Assembly: GCA_022836615.1 (NCBI GenBank)
Contig: MU405210.1
Span: forward strand, 62,001-126,000
DNA: 64,000 bases
Source: Annulohypoxylon bovei var. microspora
Lineage: Eukaryota; Ascomycota; Sordariomycetes; Xylariales; Hypoxylaceae
Direction: 5' to 3'
In this document: piece by piece, positions 24,198 to 36,900 of the stretch
Position numbering within the stretch: position 1 is the stretch's first letter
How the letters are laid out: every line of letters begins with the position of its first letter
Notes under the pieces: model-generated
What the model saw: the letters and a program-made list of their open reading frames with translations, nothing else
What the model was told of the DNA's origin: nothing
Databases searched by the model: none
Translations under genes and position numbers: made by a program

Positions 24198-27002
24198 ATG
24201 TCTAATTTCAAACGAGCGCCGCAGAATGGCGCGATGTCAAAACCGAGCATTCTAAGTACATTAAGGGCAACATCGATGATAGAGTCAAAAACCGCATTGC
24301 CGGCTGGTAAGGATGACCGCCTCCTCGCTTACCAAGATGCATACTTACAATAGGCCGTAGAAATTCTAGAGTCCATTCTCAGTTACTTACCAGTACCTGA
24401 TCTTCTTCGGTTCGCGAGAACGTCGAAACGAATGTGTGAAATGGTTTACGATGATACGAGATGGGTAGCAAGACTAAAGAGCATGGGATGCTGGAACGAG
24501 TTGGAGGCTAGGAGGAGATTCGAAGAGGCTATGAAGAGGAAACGGGATGCTGCAGCGCGACCTAACGCTAACGGCGCACCAAACCTGAACGCAGGGAAAC
24601 AAACTAATACGACTCTATTCGATGCTGCCCTAGAAGAGGAACGTCGAAAAGCTCAAGAAGAAAAGGCCTTACCCCCTCCAGAGTCAAGACTTGACGGATT
24701 CGAAACACTAAGTTTGAAGCCATCGCAACCCAAATCACCATACGAAGATCCAACTGCACTACTTGAAGTACTCAAGAATATCAGGAGTATACGGGGCCAT
24801 GCAAGGCAAGAGTATGGGAAAGTTTATGGCGCTCTGGCGCCATTTTATTTCGACCTAGCCCGAGCGAAGACTCATACCGAACCCATTGTCTTCAAAGTGT
24901 TTCGAGATCCCGAGAGACAAGCACAAATGCTGGCCAATTTGCAGGTATTCGGAAGAAGTGACTGGACCCAGGATTTTCTACAACGGGAATCCAAACTGAT
25001 TAACATGATGACCATCTTTGAAAGCGCAGTCCTAAGAGAGTTCGAGCAGGGATACGAGTTCTGGGACGTCGATGGCAGAATGCGAAGGTATGCACACATC
25101 ATGCATACCTTGAACGGTGGAAATGCGGCTGTGGACCTCTTCATTCACAAGCACCCGATCCTCAATGATCGTGGAATCCTAGGTAATCCGATGGAGTGTG
25201 TTAACACAGTTGCCCATGATGAAGTCACACTTGAGCCTTCCCGTGCATTCTTCGAATTGCTTGCGAAAAAGCTAAACGAACAGAGTGACGTGATCGGTCG
25301 TATCTTTCCACAGCCAGCCAATGTCTTCTGGGCCTTCGTGGACAAAATTCGGGAAGAAATCATCATGGAGTACGTCACTCCCCTGTTAGACGAATGCCAC
25401 GATCGACACATGCCTTCCTATCTAAGAGCAGTATCTGGTCTATTTGAACAGTGTATGCATTTTGTTAAGTCGTTGGTTCCACTGAAGGGTTCAGAACAGA
25501 GCCTAAATGACTACGCAAAGAACATAGCATTGAGGGTCTTCGAGCCACATCTAGACCTCTACCTACAAGAGGAGCTGGATAGCTTCACAAAGTATGCCGA
25601 ACGCGAAGTTAATGATTGGGAACAGAAGCTTTCAGAGCAGGATGCTACGGTTGAATCATTTTACATGGGCAATTTCAACCGACAGGCCGACAAAAATGAT
25701 TTCCTGAGTTCCTTCAAGAAAGTTGTCATGATGCCAGTCACGGTCCTGCCTAGTGCTATTTCACCTTTTGGGACTAGTAAGCCAGCACCGACATCAACTA
25801 GTAATAGGGATTCCACATTTCGACAGTCGGTCACCGGTACACCTGTGCCATCTCGTCCCGAAACGCCGGGGCTTGGCGGTACTTCGGAACGGAACGGGAC
25901 CGGGAACCCTCTACCGTCTGAAGCACCCAACGACGAACTTAAAGCCAAAGCTGCGCTAATGGCGAACCGGCTCGAGGGGATTAGAAGTCTTTTCAGCATT
26001 GAGGTCGCTCTTAGTTTAGTACGTGCTGCGAAGGAGTGCCTTGGCAGAGCATCTAAATTTGTTACGCTTGGCGGTCAGGCCGGTGAAGAAGCTCGAGAGC
26101 AATGCGAAGCAATGTTCGTGGTTCTGGTCAAAATACTTGGTCAAACGCACGTTAAAAATGGATTTTCAAAGGCGGTAGAGCATCTCGGCCGCTACAACCC
26201 TCGTGAGATAAGCGACCATAGCCAGACCGGAGTGGCGCCGCTTGTCATGTTCATCGAGCTGGTCAATGTAGGCGATATCATCTCGCAGATGATAGACGTG
26301 TTCTACGAGCAGCAGCTTGCGGCGCCGAAGATCGCAGATCGCAACGATTTTCTCGACCCTGCGGGCCTAGCAAAAAAGAAATTCGAGCAGATGTTAGACG
26401 AAAATGTTGCAGCAGGTCTAAACAAAGGTATTGACGTGTTGATGGATGAAGTCGAGTATCTCTGTGCTACAACACAGCTTCCTAGTGACTTCAATCCACC
26501 ACCACCTTCGCTGGAGGCCGGAGTACCTACCGATCCTGATATTGGTCCAACTACAACAGCTCAGCGAGTTACCGAGCTCGTAGCTTCTCATACGAAGATG
26601 CTTGTCGGGAGCACGGAGAAGACGATGCTTGATGTGTTCAACAGCGAGGTTGGACTACGCTTGTTCACTGCCGTGTGTAAGCATATTAAACGCCAGCGTA
26701 TAAGCACCGACGGCGCAATCAAACTTATTGCGGATATGACCATATACTTCGAGTATATCCGGACGCTTAAGAACCCAGATCTGCTAGCATATTTCAAAGC
26801 GTTACGAGAATTAAGTCAGATATACCTCATCGATGCCCGGCATGCTAAGGAAATGGCAACTATCATTGCGGATGGCGATCGATTTGGCGGCATATTTCGT
26901 GCCGAGGAAGTGTATGAATTTGCTGAAAGGAGAGCCGACTGGTATCAAGTCAAGCGAGATGTAGAGAGAGCGATGTATGGGCTTGAGTGTCAAGTCATGT
27001 AA
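24198..27002 (+). CDS. rcy1: Recyclin: F-box protein with Sec10-like domain and CaaX box
   Basis: Exons 24198-24306 and 24361-27002 give 916 residues. The 54-base intron (GTAAGG to CCGTAG) restores LPAEILESILSYLPVPDLLR, the F-box at about residues 34-75. A spacer rich in charged residues follows, then a long helical exocyst Sec10-like domain from about residue 150 to the end, with RIFPQPANVFWAFVDKIREE. The C-terminus is CQVM, a farnesylation-type CaaX box; yeast Rcy1 also ends in a CaaX motif. Rcy1 (Pof6 in fission yeast) binds Skp1 and drives recycling of the SNARE Snc1 from endosomes to the Golgi and plasma membrane, at sites of polar growth. The upstream in-frame ATG at 24126 is possible but less likely. 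Confidence 0.93.
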
Positions 27003-30000
27003 AGGTATACTACGAAGCGCAGAATCCTTCGCCTTACGCATATCGAGCCGAGTCAAGCTAGTAACGCCAATCACAAGGCTGGCAATTCAGATCCAAATAA
27101 TAAAAGAGGTTAAAAATCATCATGAAGCTTCTAAGAAGCAACATGTTGATGAGGCTAAGGCTTGTGCGATAAGAAATGCCAACGATGTAGCTAGGCAGAA
27201 GGCTTAAATAGCCCCGAAGTGTCAGCCATCGACCAGCCTTGCTTATAATATCCTTTGTCAGTACCGGTTACTGATAAGGCCCAGCCTGAGTCCGCGCTCC
27301 CCCGGAAAACTAATTTGTGTTAAATGTTCCGAGGGGTATAAGCGATCCATGTCGTTGGGATGGAACATGCGTCAAACCTACATCAAAGATCTTCCATGTA
27401 AGGCTGGTGGCAAATCTGATCCGGGTCTCTGGTATTACACAACGAAACACCGGTAGCATGACCCTTTTTATTGTTATTATTGGCAAACTGCGTACACTTT
27501 TGAGTGTCGCTGCATTACCGGACTCATTCATCTTTAGACTTCTGGAAAGATTGGGTTCTACAGCAGACGTCAAGGAGGTACACTGCGTTCAACGAAGTGT
27601 CTATACGCTCATCATCGTCGGGATTTAATATCGATAAGGCGGTGTGATTTCAATCACCGATGAAAGAGCGTGAGATGAAGCTTGTCTAAGTTTAGAAAAT
27701 TCAGGCATCGGATATCTGTCGGGTGAGCTTGTTTTACGCTCTGCGAAATGTTTCACTTCTCATCACTGCATAGCCGGGCGGTTCCTTTGACGTCGACTAT
27801 AGCAAACCAATCGTCACCGTAATACCCCAAGGATAGAGTAGACTGCTTACGCTGGGTACATTATGCGAATAAGAAGCCTTCTGGATTGGAGTCACCACAT
27901 GTCGTATTGGAACCAAATACGTTATTACTTGTCAACAAATGCCTATGATGCCGTCTGACTCACTGACGCGGGGAGTAGTACAACCAAGACACTGGCAAAT
28001 GCCAAGGGAGCTTAACAACACCTATATTTTTGATCGAATCGATGCATGATTGGGTTTCCTGTACAAGCTAGGCGTTGCTTACGCCGCTTGTTTATGTAAT
28101 GTGTCGACTTATTATTGGTTGCTCGTTTGCAGAACACTAGTTGCAAAGGGATGGCTAGGGCAAATCGAATTACATGCTCCGGCTACAGCGTCTACTTTTT
28201 CGAGAAGCTTATGGTTCCATCGTCATGGATGATATACATACATATCCTCAACCTTGACTCCCCGCAGCTCTATATGGCCTTCCAACATATACCATACGAT
28301 AGAATCGAACGTTATGAGCCGCTGTTCGGCGCTGACGAAGGGAAGGCTTGGCAGATTCACCGCAAGATAGCCACCGCGATACTGCATACTAGGCGGTTCT
28401 TCGTGGCTGAATGCTGCACTGGCAGACGCCGATGTCTCGGATATCCAAGATTACCTAATTACCAAAGTCCGCATACTTTGTTATAACGACCGTTACCGGG
28501 AGGTGATTAGCGCTTCCTTGAAAAGACTGGCAGCTTGGCAAGGCGGACTGGGCGGAGTAGTCACCCTATTCACGCCATAAGCGCGGGAGTTAGCAATTCT
28601 GCCCCTTTTCCTCGGTGTCGCTTTCTATGGATTGCATAACCGTACGGAACTATCGACTATCGACTGAAGCATGATTTTGCTACATTGCGAAGTTACAACA
28701 GCTGAGCAGCAGGAGCCTGGCGTTTAATGATTTTAGGGCTGGCATGTTTAAAATTGTTCAGCCCTTCATCCCGCAGCATGCAGTGTGACCACACACATTC
28801 TAGCGAGTCTCGTGGCCGTGGATGGTGTAGTCATCTATTTACCATGAACGCCTCAACACACCCTTCTTCGGCTATCACAGATATGCTTGACAATTAAGCA
28901 TAGTAGACACCCATGTCTTCGTAGGATTCTCCCCACTCACCTTAAAACCATATCAATCTGAACTCGAACGGGTATGCAGTAGGGTCCCTGCCCTGCCAGG
29001 TACCTTTGCGAGGTTAAGGGCGATCATTTCCTAGTTGTGTATATGGCACTTGTTTAGTTTCTGGGCAAGGTCAAGAAGGTGAAATAATTTGTCTATCGAT
29101 TTCAGCCGCACGAGGGATCACTCGCCAAAACGTCAAATTCAACCATTTTCACCCAAGGGCGTCTAACAAACACGACCGTCTCGTCAATCTCCGTTACCAG
29201 TCGGTAGACGCCGAGACATGGCTTGAAAGATAGCATAAGCCTTCGGTAGCTGTGTCGGGAGCTATTCTCTTCAACCCTGATCACGCAGCAACAAGGGTCG
29301 CGAGACCATGAAGATTACTGCGTATTCTGTTACAGGTAGACATAACAAGGACCAGTAATATAAGATACCCGAATATTGGAGGTATGGGTATATCATTGAC
29401 GTTATGAGAAAAAGCTGGTAAGCGACATATTGAGACCCCCTATTCTAGGATCGACATGGGCTCCATTGATGGGTCCTGGCTCTCTGATATGCCCAGCATG
29501 CGACTTCGCCTACTACCAGTTCCTATTCGCTATGAAATCTATTGTTCAGATGCCTCTTCTCAAGCAGCAACAGCTCCTAAAGCAGAAAGATAGAGGACTA
29601 CACCATCATCTTCTCAAGCACTTTCGTATTCCATTATACAGTATACAGGATTACTAGTATTTCGCTCACTACGAACGAACGACTGCATACCATCAGTCGA
29701 TGATCGCTAAAATTCGCCCTATTCAAACAGTGGATCAAAGGCGGCATATCAAAGCCACCCGCTGCACACTAAATATGCGTGCCTTACGCCCTACGATCTG
29801 TGCGAATATCTCGATAAGTGCCAAGAGCATCTAGCCCCATGACATGTCGTTTCCTTTTGTAGACTAGACTGAGATCGTATTTCGCGTTCTACCCTTCTTC
29901 CCCATGGGTTCTAATGGGATCGACTTTTACCCGTGGCTTTGCCCTGACGATCATATCTCTAGCTTCAACGGCTCCTCGCCCTTGACTGGAACAGGCCAGT

Positions 30001-30871
30001 GTGGCTTAAGATTCCGAGGTGTGGGGATTCGGGCATTGTTTGGTCGAGACGCAAGAAACGTAGCAATTTCACATCGTGGCGGATGATGAACAGTGGCCTT
30101 CTCATCGGATTGACCTTGGATGACTCCGCCTATTCGGTATAATCACCGCTTAGCACTTTAATCTCATCTGATCTCTTCCCCCCTTTCTCTTACCGCAGGA
30201 TCGGGGTATGCACTGCAGTAGAGTATTGTCTAGCCGCAGCTACTAATTGCTGCGTTACCATCGGGTTGCAATCGTGGCTTGAGTCTAGGTTGTTCCATTG
30301 TTACCTCACCGTTTTTGCATGCTAATTATCCACGCTTCCCTATCGTATACGAGTAGTAACTATGTCATCCCGTCTCGAGACTTAAGCGGGTATTGCTTAA
30401 CCCTGTAGGCCTTGTTGGTCGCAAGTTGTAACCCCAGCTTCGCCAAAGGTACCAAAGAATATTCCACGGTCACCTAATGCAGACAGTATACCCTTGTCAT
30501 CAGCCTTATATGTGGTTTCAAAGTTACATCAACGCTCGTCAAACAAAACGGCCCCCAAACATGGATATAGCCCATCTAGGACTTCCCTAGCTTATTAGTT
30601 ATACCATATATCTCTTTAACTTATATTTGAGAGGATATATATGACAGGTTGATGCGCTAGTTGCGAGGTTTTTTTTACACCACCTTCCTGACCAAATATC
30701 TCGAAACTTGAGTGCTACTTTTAATATCAACTATTACTAATCGAAGGTAAAAAATAAAATAAACCCATACATAGGACTGGCGGCGATATAACTCATCTTC
30801 CATTTTCTTAAATCCGAAAAAAAACGGCTTACCACGAAATTAGGCTTCAGCAGAAGCATTACAACAAGAAG
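27003..30871. other. 3.9-kb gene-poor interval
   Basis: No intact gene was found. Plus-strand frames between 28050 and 28580 look protein-like but change frame and are listed as a possible relic. Another weak block around 29430-29660 encodes no known domain. The last 200 bases (about 30600-30860) are AT-rich and are the likely bZIP promoter and leader. Confidence 0.5.
28115..28580 (+). pseudogene. Possible decayed coding region, family unknown
   Basis: A plus-strand frame reads LDSPQLYMAFQHIPYDR and YEPLFGADEGKAWQIHRK up to about 28420. Reading then appears to move by +1 into LNAALADADVSDIQDYL and RLAAWQGGLGG, ending at a stop near 28580. Upstream (28050-28232) a third frame carries GWLGQIELHAPATAS. 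The composition is protein-like in each piece but no single frame or simple intron joins them. I do not recognise the family. Confidence 0.25.
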
Positions 30872-31470
30872 ATGGCTTCGCGATCTTCTACAAGACCTGA
30901 ACTCAGTCCGAAGAAGCAACCAAAATCTAGATCGAGGCCACAAAAGGACGACTGGGCTAATATCACGGAACCTGAGGAGAGGAGGCGCGTCCAAAACCGA
31001 CTTGCTCAGCGCAAGTTTCGTATGTGACGCTACGTAATTTCCAGCGAGATATGGCTAACGCTCCAGGAATAGGAGAGAAGGCCAAAGAGCAAAAGGAGAA
31101 AGCTGAGCGAGAATCTCACAATCTCAGAAACGCACACAGCAGTTATCAGCTCCCTTCGTCGGACGAGATCGCGGCAGACGACGGAATAAATCTCTCTGGT
31201 CTGCCTTGGGGGAGCATGAGCATGAAGCATGTACTGGCTATGGGCTACGAGACTGAGAGTAGGCGTAGTGGCGGAAGCGGAGGCGACAATGCGCAACCCG
31301 AAACACCGCAGTATTGCACGACATCTGGTTCCTATCAACAATACCAGACAGCCAGTTATGGCGAAAGTACGAATAGCAGCAGGGGAGATGACTTCTCCTA
31401 TCAAGATATATCGCCCTACTACTACGACATTGATCCAAATAGTGGACATAGCTCATATCAACAAACCTAG
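30872..31470 (+). CDS. bZIP-type transcription factor with basic region and no clear zipper
   Basis: Exons 30872-31019 and 31067-31470 give 183 residues. The 47-base intron has donor GTATGT, branch GCTAAC and acceptor CCAG, and joins RVQNRLAQRKFR to IGEKAKEQKEKAERE. The basic region (about 36-65) has the N-x-x-A-Q-x-x-x-R signature (NRLAQRKFR). The expected leucine heptads do not follow: after ERESHN the chain turns to Ser/Tyr-rich sequence with SGLPWGSMSMKH. This plan matches a group of filamentous-fungal short bZIP proteins whose zipper is reduced. An acidic, Tyr/Gln-rich tail may activate transcription. The naive acceptor at 31044 would break the frame, so the later one is used. Confidence 0.82.
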
Positions 31471-33992
31471 GGGCTAAAGGAAAGACGCGGGAAAGGGGAG
31501 CGTGGGGGGAAAAGCAGAAGAGCCTGAGAAGGCGCATAAACCATTTCCTGGACGTTTTTAATTTCCGTTTTTAGGACTTGGGTCTGACTGCCAGGGTTCC
31601 TCAATGTAAAAATCAGGAGGCTGATGGTCTTGCTGGCTTCCGGTTGGTCAAGATACGACCGGTAACGATATGTAACGATGGGATATTAGACGGCGTCACA
31701 GCATAAAATTTTCTTTTTTTTGATTTCATCATACAGCAAGCATGTACCACGTACGATTGATCTTACGTTTACCAAAAATACCCATTTCAACACTAATGTA
31801 CAATTATTAGTCACTCTAGGCAGAATATATACCTACTTCAACTACTAGGTAGTTTATGAATCATATAAGCCTATTCCCTAGTTCTTCTGCGGAAGCAAGG
31901 GAATACATGTGAGACAAGCAAACCCCGAGCCACGGATCTGGGCGACGGATGTGCCGAATTGAAACTCGTGGTGTATATAAGAGTCAGTCGGCGAAGAAGA
32001 AGCTAGGATACGCCTCGTCCCTCTGCGCACGTAAACTTGCTCACGACAGGATGAGCCTCATCAGTACGACGTATCGCAGATACGACAGGTATAGCCGAGC
32101 CGAGACTTGGAATTACTATGTAAGGGATGGATGTGGTCGTAATAGACTTATCCGGTAGGGTTGGACGATCGACTCAGCTAGTCAGCCCTACCTACAATGA
32201 CATGACGCAGGGGAAACACGCGACTCCGAGACCTGAAACTAGGTAGTCGACCTATGCGATCTAACCATCTGCCCGAAAAGGGGCTCCACCCTCGGTCAAG
32301 CGGTTGGGCAACGTGAGCTTCGGGGAGAAGGAGAAAAGGTAGAACGCGTAACATACCTAGGTAAAGACATCTATCAGACGATACATACATACGTGGATAT
32401 ACGTATAGATAAAAGGAAGAGTGGGTAACATACATATCTACGAAGGAATGGAGAAAAAGGTTCCCTTGGACCGTTGAGGTAGGCTTCTAGAAAAAGACCC
32501 CAGAAAAGAACCGAATCCCACGTGCGAGATTAAGCATTGCGGAACTCTTATAGGCTGCTGTTGGTAACACATTATTCCATCTAGAAGGATTCTGTATAGA
32601 TTAATGGGGATAGCTGACCTTAGTCGACCCAGCTGAAACAACGGCGATCGACATACACACATACATATACGCTATGTTTACGCACTATCTATACGCATAC
32701 ATCATCAGCTTACATATGTACGACACCCTAACCTGCGTTTGGTATATTGGTTACATTACATAACATAATACCAAAAGTGCCCAGCACGGAACTGCGAGAC
32801 TACCTCGGTGTGACTCTGTCTTTAATCACGTCTTTCTCGGCATCTTGGCTCATATCAATCATTACACCACACGATAATTCGATACGACACAACCACAGCA
32901 CCATCAACGCCCGTATCTCAGACTTGGAGACTTCGAAGGACCATTCCCCTGCTCTTTGCATACCACTAGGTATGCATATTCATGTCTCACACACATTATC
33001 AGATGACGACCCAGATATGCAACACATATGTACGCGTGTATCCCCAATCCCTCGTAGGAACGCTTCGCAGCGCAGATCAATGACTTCTTGCAACCATGTA
33101 CGGCAACAGCAAGCTGAGCTTACCTCGGTACATCATCTTAAAGCGCGCAATGGGTCCAGATAAGGTAGAATTGCTAGAGGTGCCATGTCAAGCAACCAAG
33201 CTAGGAAGGTGAAAAACCACGAGAGAAAGGGGCTAGCGATTCCATCGTACACCAACCTGCATACAGCACGTAGGTGCTGAACCATAGCCTTCCCGGGGTA
33301 CGACATCCGGAAGCTTGGTTAGTAACCCACGGGTAACTCCGTGTACCGGTAGCATCATCAACATTCCGAGAAAACGTATTTTGCCATATAGACAGAATAG
33401 GGGGGTGGCCACCCTTTTCGAAACTCCGACACGGTAGCGTACCTAGGTAAATGTGTGTAGCTGAGCGGATAGGATGCCAATATTAACACACGAAGTCACC
33501 CACACCTGCCATGAGCATACCAAGACGGATGGATCGCACGCTACTCGCCCGGCATCTACGGGATATACCCGTACGCACCTCGCACCTTATACCAAGCCGT
33601 ACTAACGCTTATCTTGTCCGGGTCGCGGCAAACTATGCAAATGAATCCCACTACATACCTTATGTGTGTATCTACCTACTCAAGATAGAGCAAGCACATC
33701 CACAAGTAACTAACAATCACTTGTCTTAAAAAAGAAACGTAATGTTATCTCCCGGAAAGCGCGTCGGGGTCAAATCTGTTATGCCTAACCTAGCAAAACT
33801 AGCAAAATGCGATGGTATCTCCCGTAACAACTCCGTAACACCTTGCCATGCGCAGCCTCTTCCAAATCGTACCAGAACGTAACACGTGAGGGGCCCGCCC
33901 GATGCCTAGGAGCGTATTGTACATGCACATATCTCCAAATCTCTGAGCGATCGTGAAATCGTATGAAGCCGATCCGCAAAATCGAGATTTAC
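31471..33992. other. 2.5-kb gene-free interval
   Basis: No gene was recognised. TACCTAGGTA occurs at 32354-32363 and 33440-33449. Tracts rich in CATA/TACA (about 32370-32430 and 32640-32720) are simple-sequence-like. Open frames of up to 138 codons on the plus strand (32747-33163) have no domain or exon structure. Confidence 0.5.
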
Positions 33993-36900
33993 CTACTGCG
34001 CCGCTTCCGCTTCCGCTGCTGCTTCCGCTGCTGCTTTCGCCGCTGCTTCCGCCGCTGCTTCCGCCGCCGCTTCCGTCTCCGCGCGCCTTGTCTCCGCCGC
34101 CTCGCCCGCGAGGAACCCCATCACGGCGGGGTTGTTCCTCCGCGCGTCCTCCGCGTCCGCCCGCGCCTCTTTGGTCTTGGCTAGGTGGCCGAACAAGCAC
34201 TGCCAGAGGTCGTTGTTGTCGACGACCTCCCCGAGGCTCTGGTCTCTATTCATGAGCTTCGAAAGTGTCACTTGCTCGAGCTCGCGCGAGTTCGCTGCTT
34301 CGAGGTTGGCGTCCGATACTTCTGTCTCAACCTCTTTGGACTTGCCCTTCGCGTCGCTGCTTCCTAGGTGTCTTAGCCGGCGCTGGACGGATAGATCGTA
34401 TATCGATTCCTCTAACGTGCCGTCGATTAGGTATAGCCAGACGGTCGTCTCGTGCTCCTGACCGATACGATCTACTCGGGCGATAGCCTGCAGCTCCAAT
34501 GCCGTGTTGAGAAGAGGTTCGCAGAGGAACACGTGGCTTGCGTTGATGAGGTTCAAACCGCTAGCGTGCGCCCTAGCATCCATGAAGAAGCATTCGATGG
34601 CGGGATCTTCCTTGAACTTCTTGATGCCATTCTTCATCTTAAACGATGTAAACCCAATGTTGTACCCAGTAAAGGCACTGGCTAGGATATCGAGGAAAGC
34701 TGGAAATTGCGAGAAGATCACAGACTTAGCGCCTGGATCTTCCACACGCAGCCACATTATATGCTTCGCAAGCGTGTTGATCTTCGTGGCATGTGAGGGG
34801 CCTTGGAGATCGATGCTCCTGATGGCCTCAAGCTTCTCGCTGCCAAATTCGGAATAGATGCCAGACTTTCTTGATTTAGAAGGCGAACTAGCGTCGCCTG
34901 GTCCACGCGAACGCGAACGCGAACGTGAGCGCGAATTCTCTGCGTGCTCTTGGTGAACCTTTAACTCTGGTTTCTTCAAAGTGATGTCGTGAAGCATTCC
35001 TTTAGCGAGATACTTTTTACAGACGGGGCAACTGAGTTTAGTATTGAACCAAGCCAGAATGCACCCCTTGCAGAATTGATGACCGCAGACGGTCAGGACT
35101 CCTAGAGTAAAGGGGCATTGGCAGATGACGCAGACTTCCTCTTCTGTCTGGCCAACTTCTTTGAGATGAAGGACTGCGAGACAAGTTAGTGTGGTCTAAA
35201 TGAATCTTTTAATGGGAAAAAAGCTTACGATATCTGTGCTTAGGCAGCGCCTCGACAAGTTTCGTCTGTGCAGTACGCTCACTCTTGAACGCCGTCACTA
35301 ATTCCGTGTCGAGGTCAATGACTTTGTCCATATTGAACGGAGAAACTGTATCAGAGACCCCCTGGAGCTGTCTGTAATATTCCACACGAACATTCATCGC
35401 GGTGACAAAGGAATTCAATTCTGACTCCAATGCCATCACGGACTTGTTCTGATCAGTGCTATGTTCTTGTATCAGCCGAAGCTGAGTTTCTACAATCTCT
35501 AGTTCGATCCTTGCACGGTTCTTCCCGCTGTCGGCATCGTGACGGAGTTTCGTCGCCAACTCCCGAAGATTTGTAATGATACCTCGGAACGAGCCCCATT
35601 CAGGGTTCGGTTTCAGTTCTTGACGCCGCGAGAGCAACTCGAGAACTTTCTCAGGAGCATGGCCTTGTTTGTTGGCGGCTTGTCTCTGGGCGAAACGAGT
35701 GTCGTATTTGATACGCTCATTCTGTAGACCGGAGATAGCGTCTTGTCGATCCGCGATGACGGCTCTTAAAGCCAACGTGTACACCATCAGCTGGTCCTGA
35801 AGCTTTGTAGAGTCTTCATACTCCTCGCCTGTTATCTCAGATTCATCTTCCTCGTCTACAAGCGGCCGAATTAACATCTGGATGATGGCTTCCCGCCATT
35901 CGTCAACCACGCCCGCTTGTTTGTTAAGTGCCCCGGCGAGCATCTGGAAATTTTCTAGGAATCTTTGGCTTTCCAGACCATGGTGAGTAGGAAATCTGAT
36001 TTCGGGAATCACGACAAATGACTGTGAATTTGTCTTATCTCGAATCTTGGCTATTGAAGCCATGACTTTGGCGCGAGGCTCCTGCAAGATCTCCTGTCGA
36101 ATTTTCTTTGCTGCTTCGTAGCCAGAGACTTCCTTGGCTTCTAATACTTGAAATTCTTGCGAATTGGGGACAACAATATCTTCGTCAATCTTTAACTGGT
36201 AATGGCCGCTGGCAATAAAGAAATGGATGCGATGGTGGATATCGAGCACTGTTCGAAGTCTACGCCGGCAATCGCCGACTCGTTCTGGTGCATTGTCATC
36301 ATTCATATCTTCGACGTTTTGATTGCTCGTAGTGTCATCGGCATCCGCCTGCTTTGCCTTCTCCATCTCTTCTTTCAGTTCTTTTCTTGCTTCTTCTTCG
36401 AAGACCTTAACTTCGTCCAAAGCCTCTCGCCAAACTTTGATGGCTTCTTTTAACCGATACTTGGCCTCAAGGATCTGGCCCCTTTCTATCTTTGCGAGTA
36501 AGAACGTCCGTTTGTCTGCTTTCATCTCAAGTTCGGATTTCTCAATCATAGCATCTAACACCTCGTCAACTGTCTGTAGGGCTTTCTTCAGACTTGCCCC
36601 TTTGCGATAAAGACGCCCGAATCCTCCAAGTGAGGGGTGTAAGGTTGACTGCCGCATCAAAGCAAGAGCACGTCTCATCGTATTTATCGTGTGCGGATTT
36701 TCGGGATCCCAGCTCTCTCTCAAAGGCGTCCCATTCTCGTCAACCCCAATGAGGTTTGCTTGCCTTTTGAACTGTTCTCGATAGTGCTGTTCTTCAACTG
36801 CAGTAAAGGGGATTGTTATGACATATCGGTTTTGGCGCGGCAGTGCCAACTCGACGCGAACGGTACTCTTCGTATGCCTTAGAGAAATGCGATTGAAGAG

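Noticed and set aside
32747..33163. 138-codon plus-strand frame in the 31.5-34 kb interval
   Set aside because: It has no domain, no intron support and atypical composition; it looks like a chance open frame.
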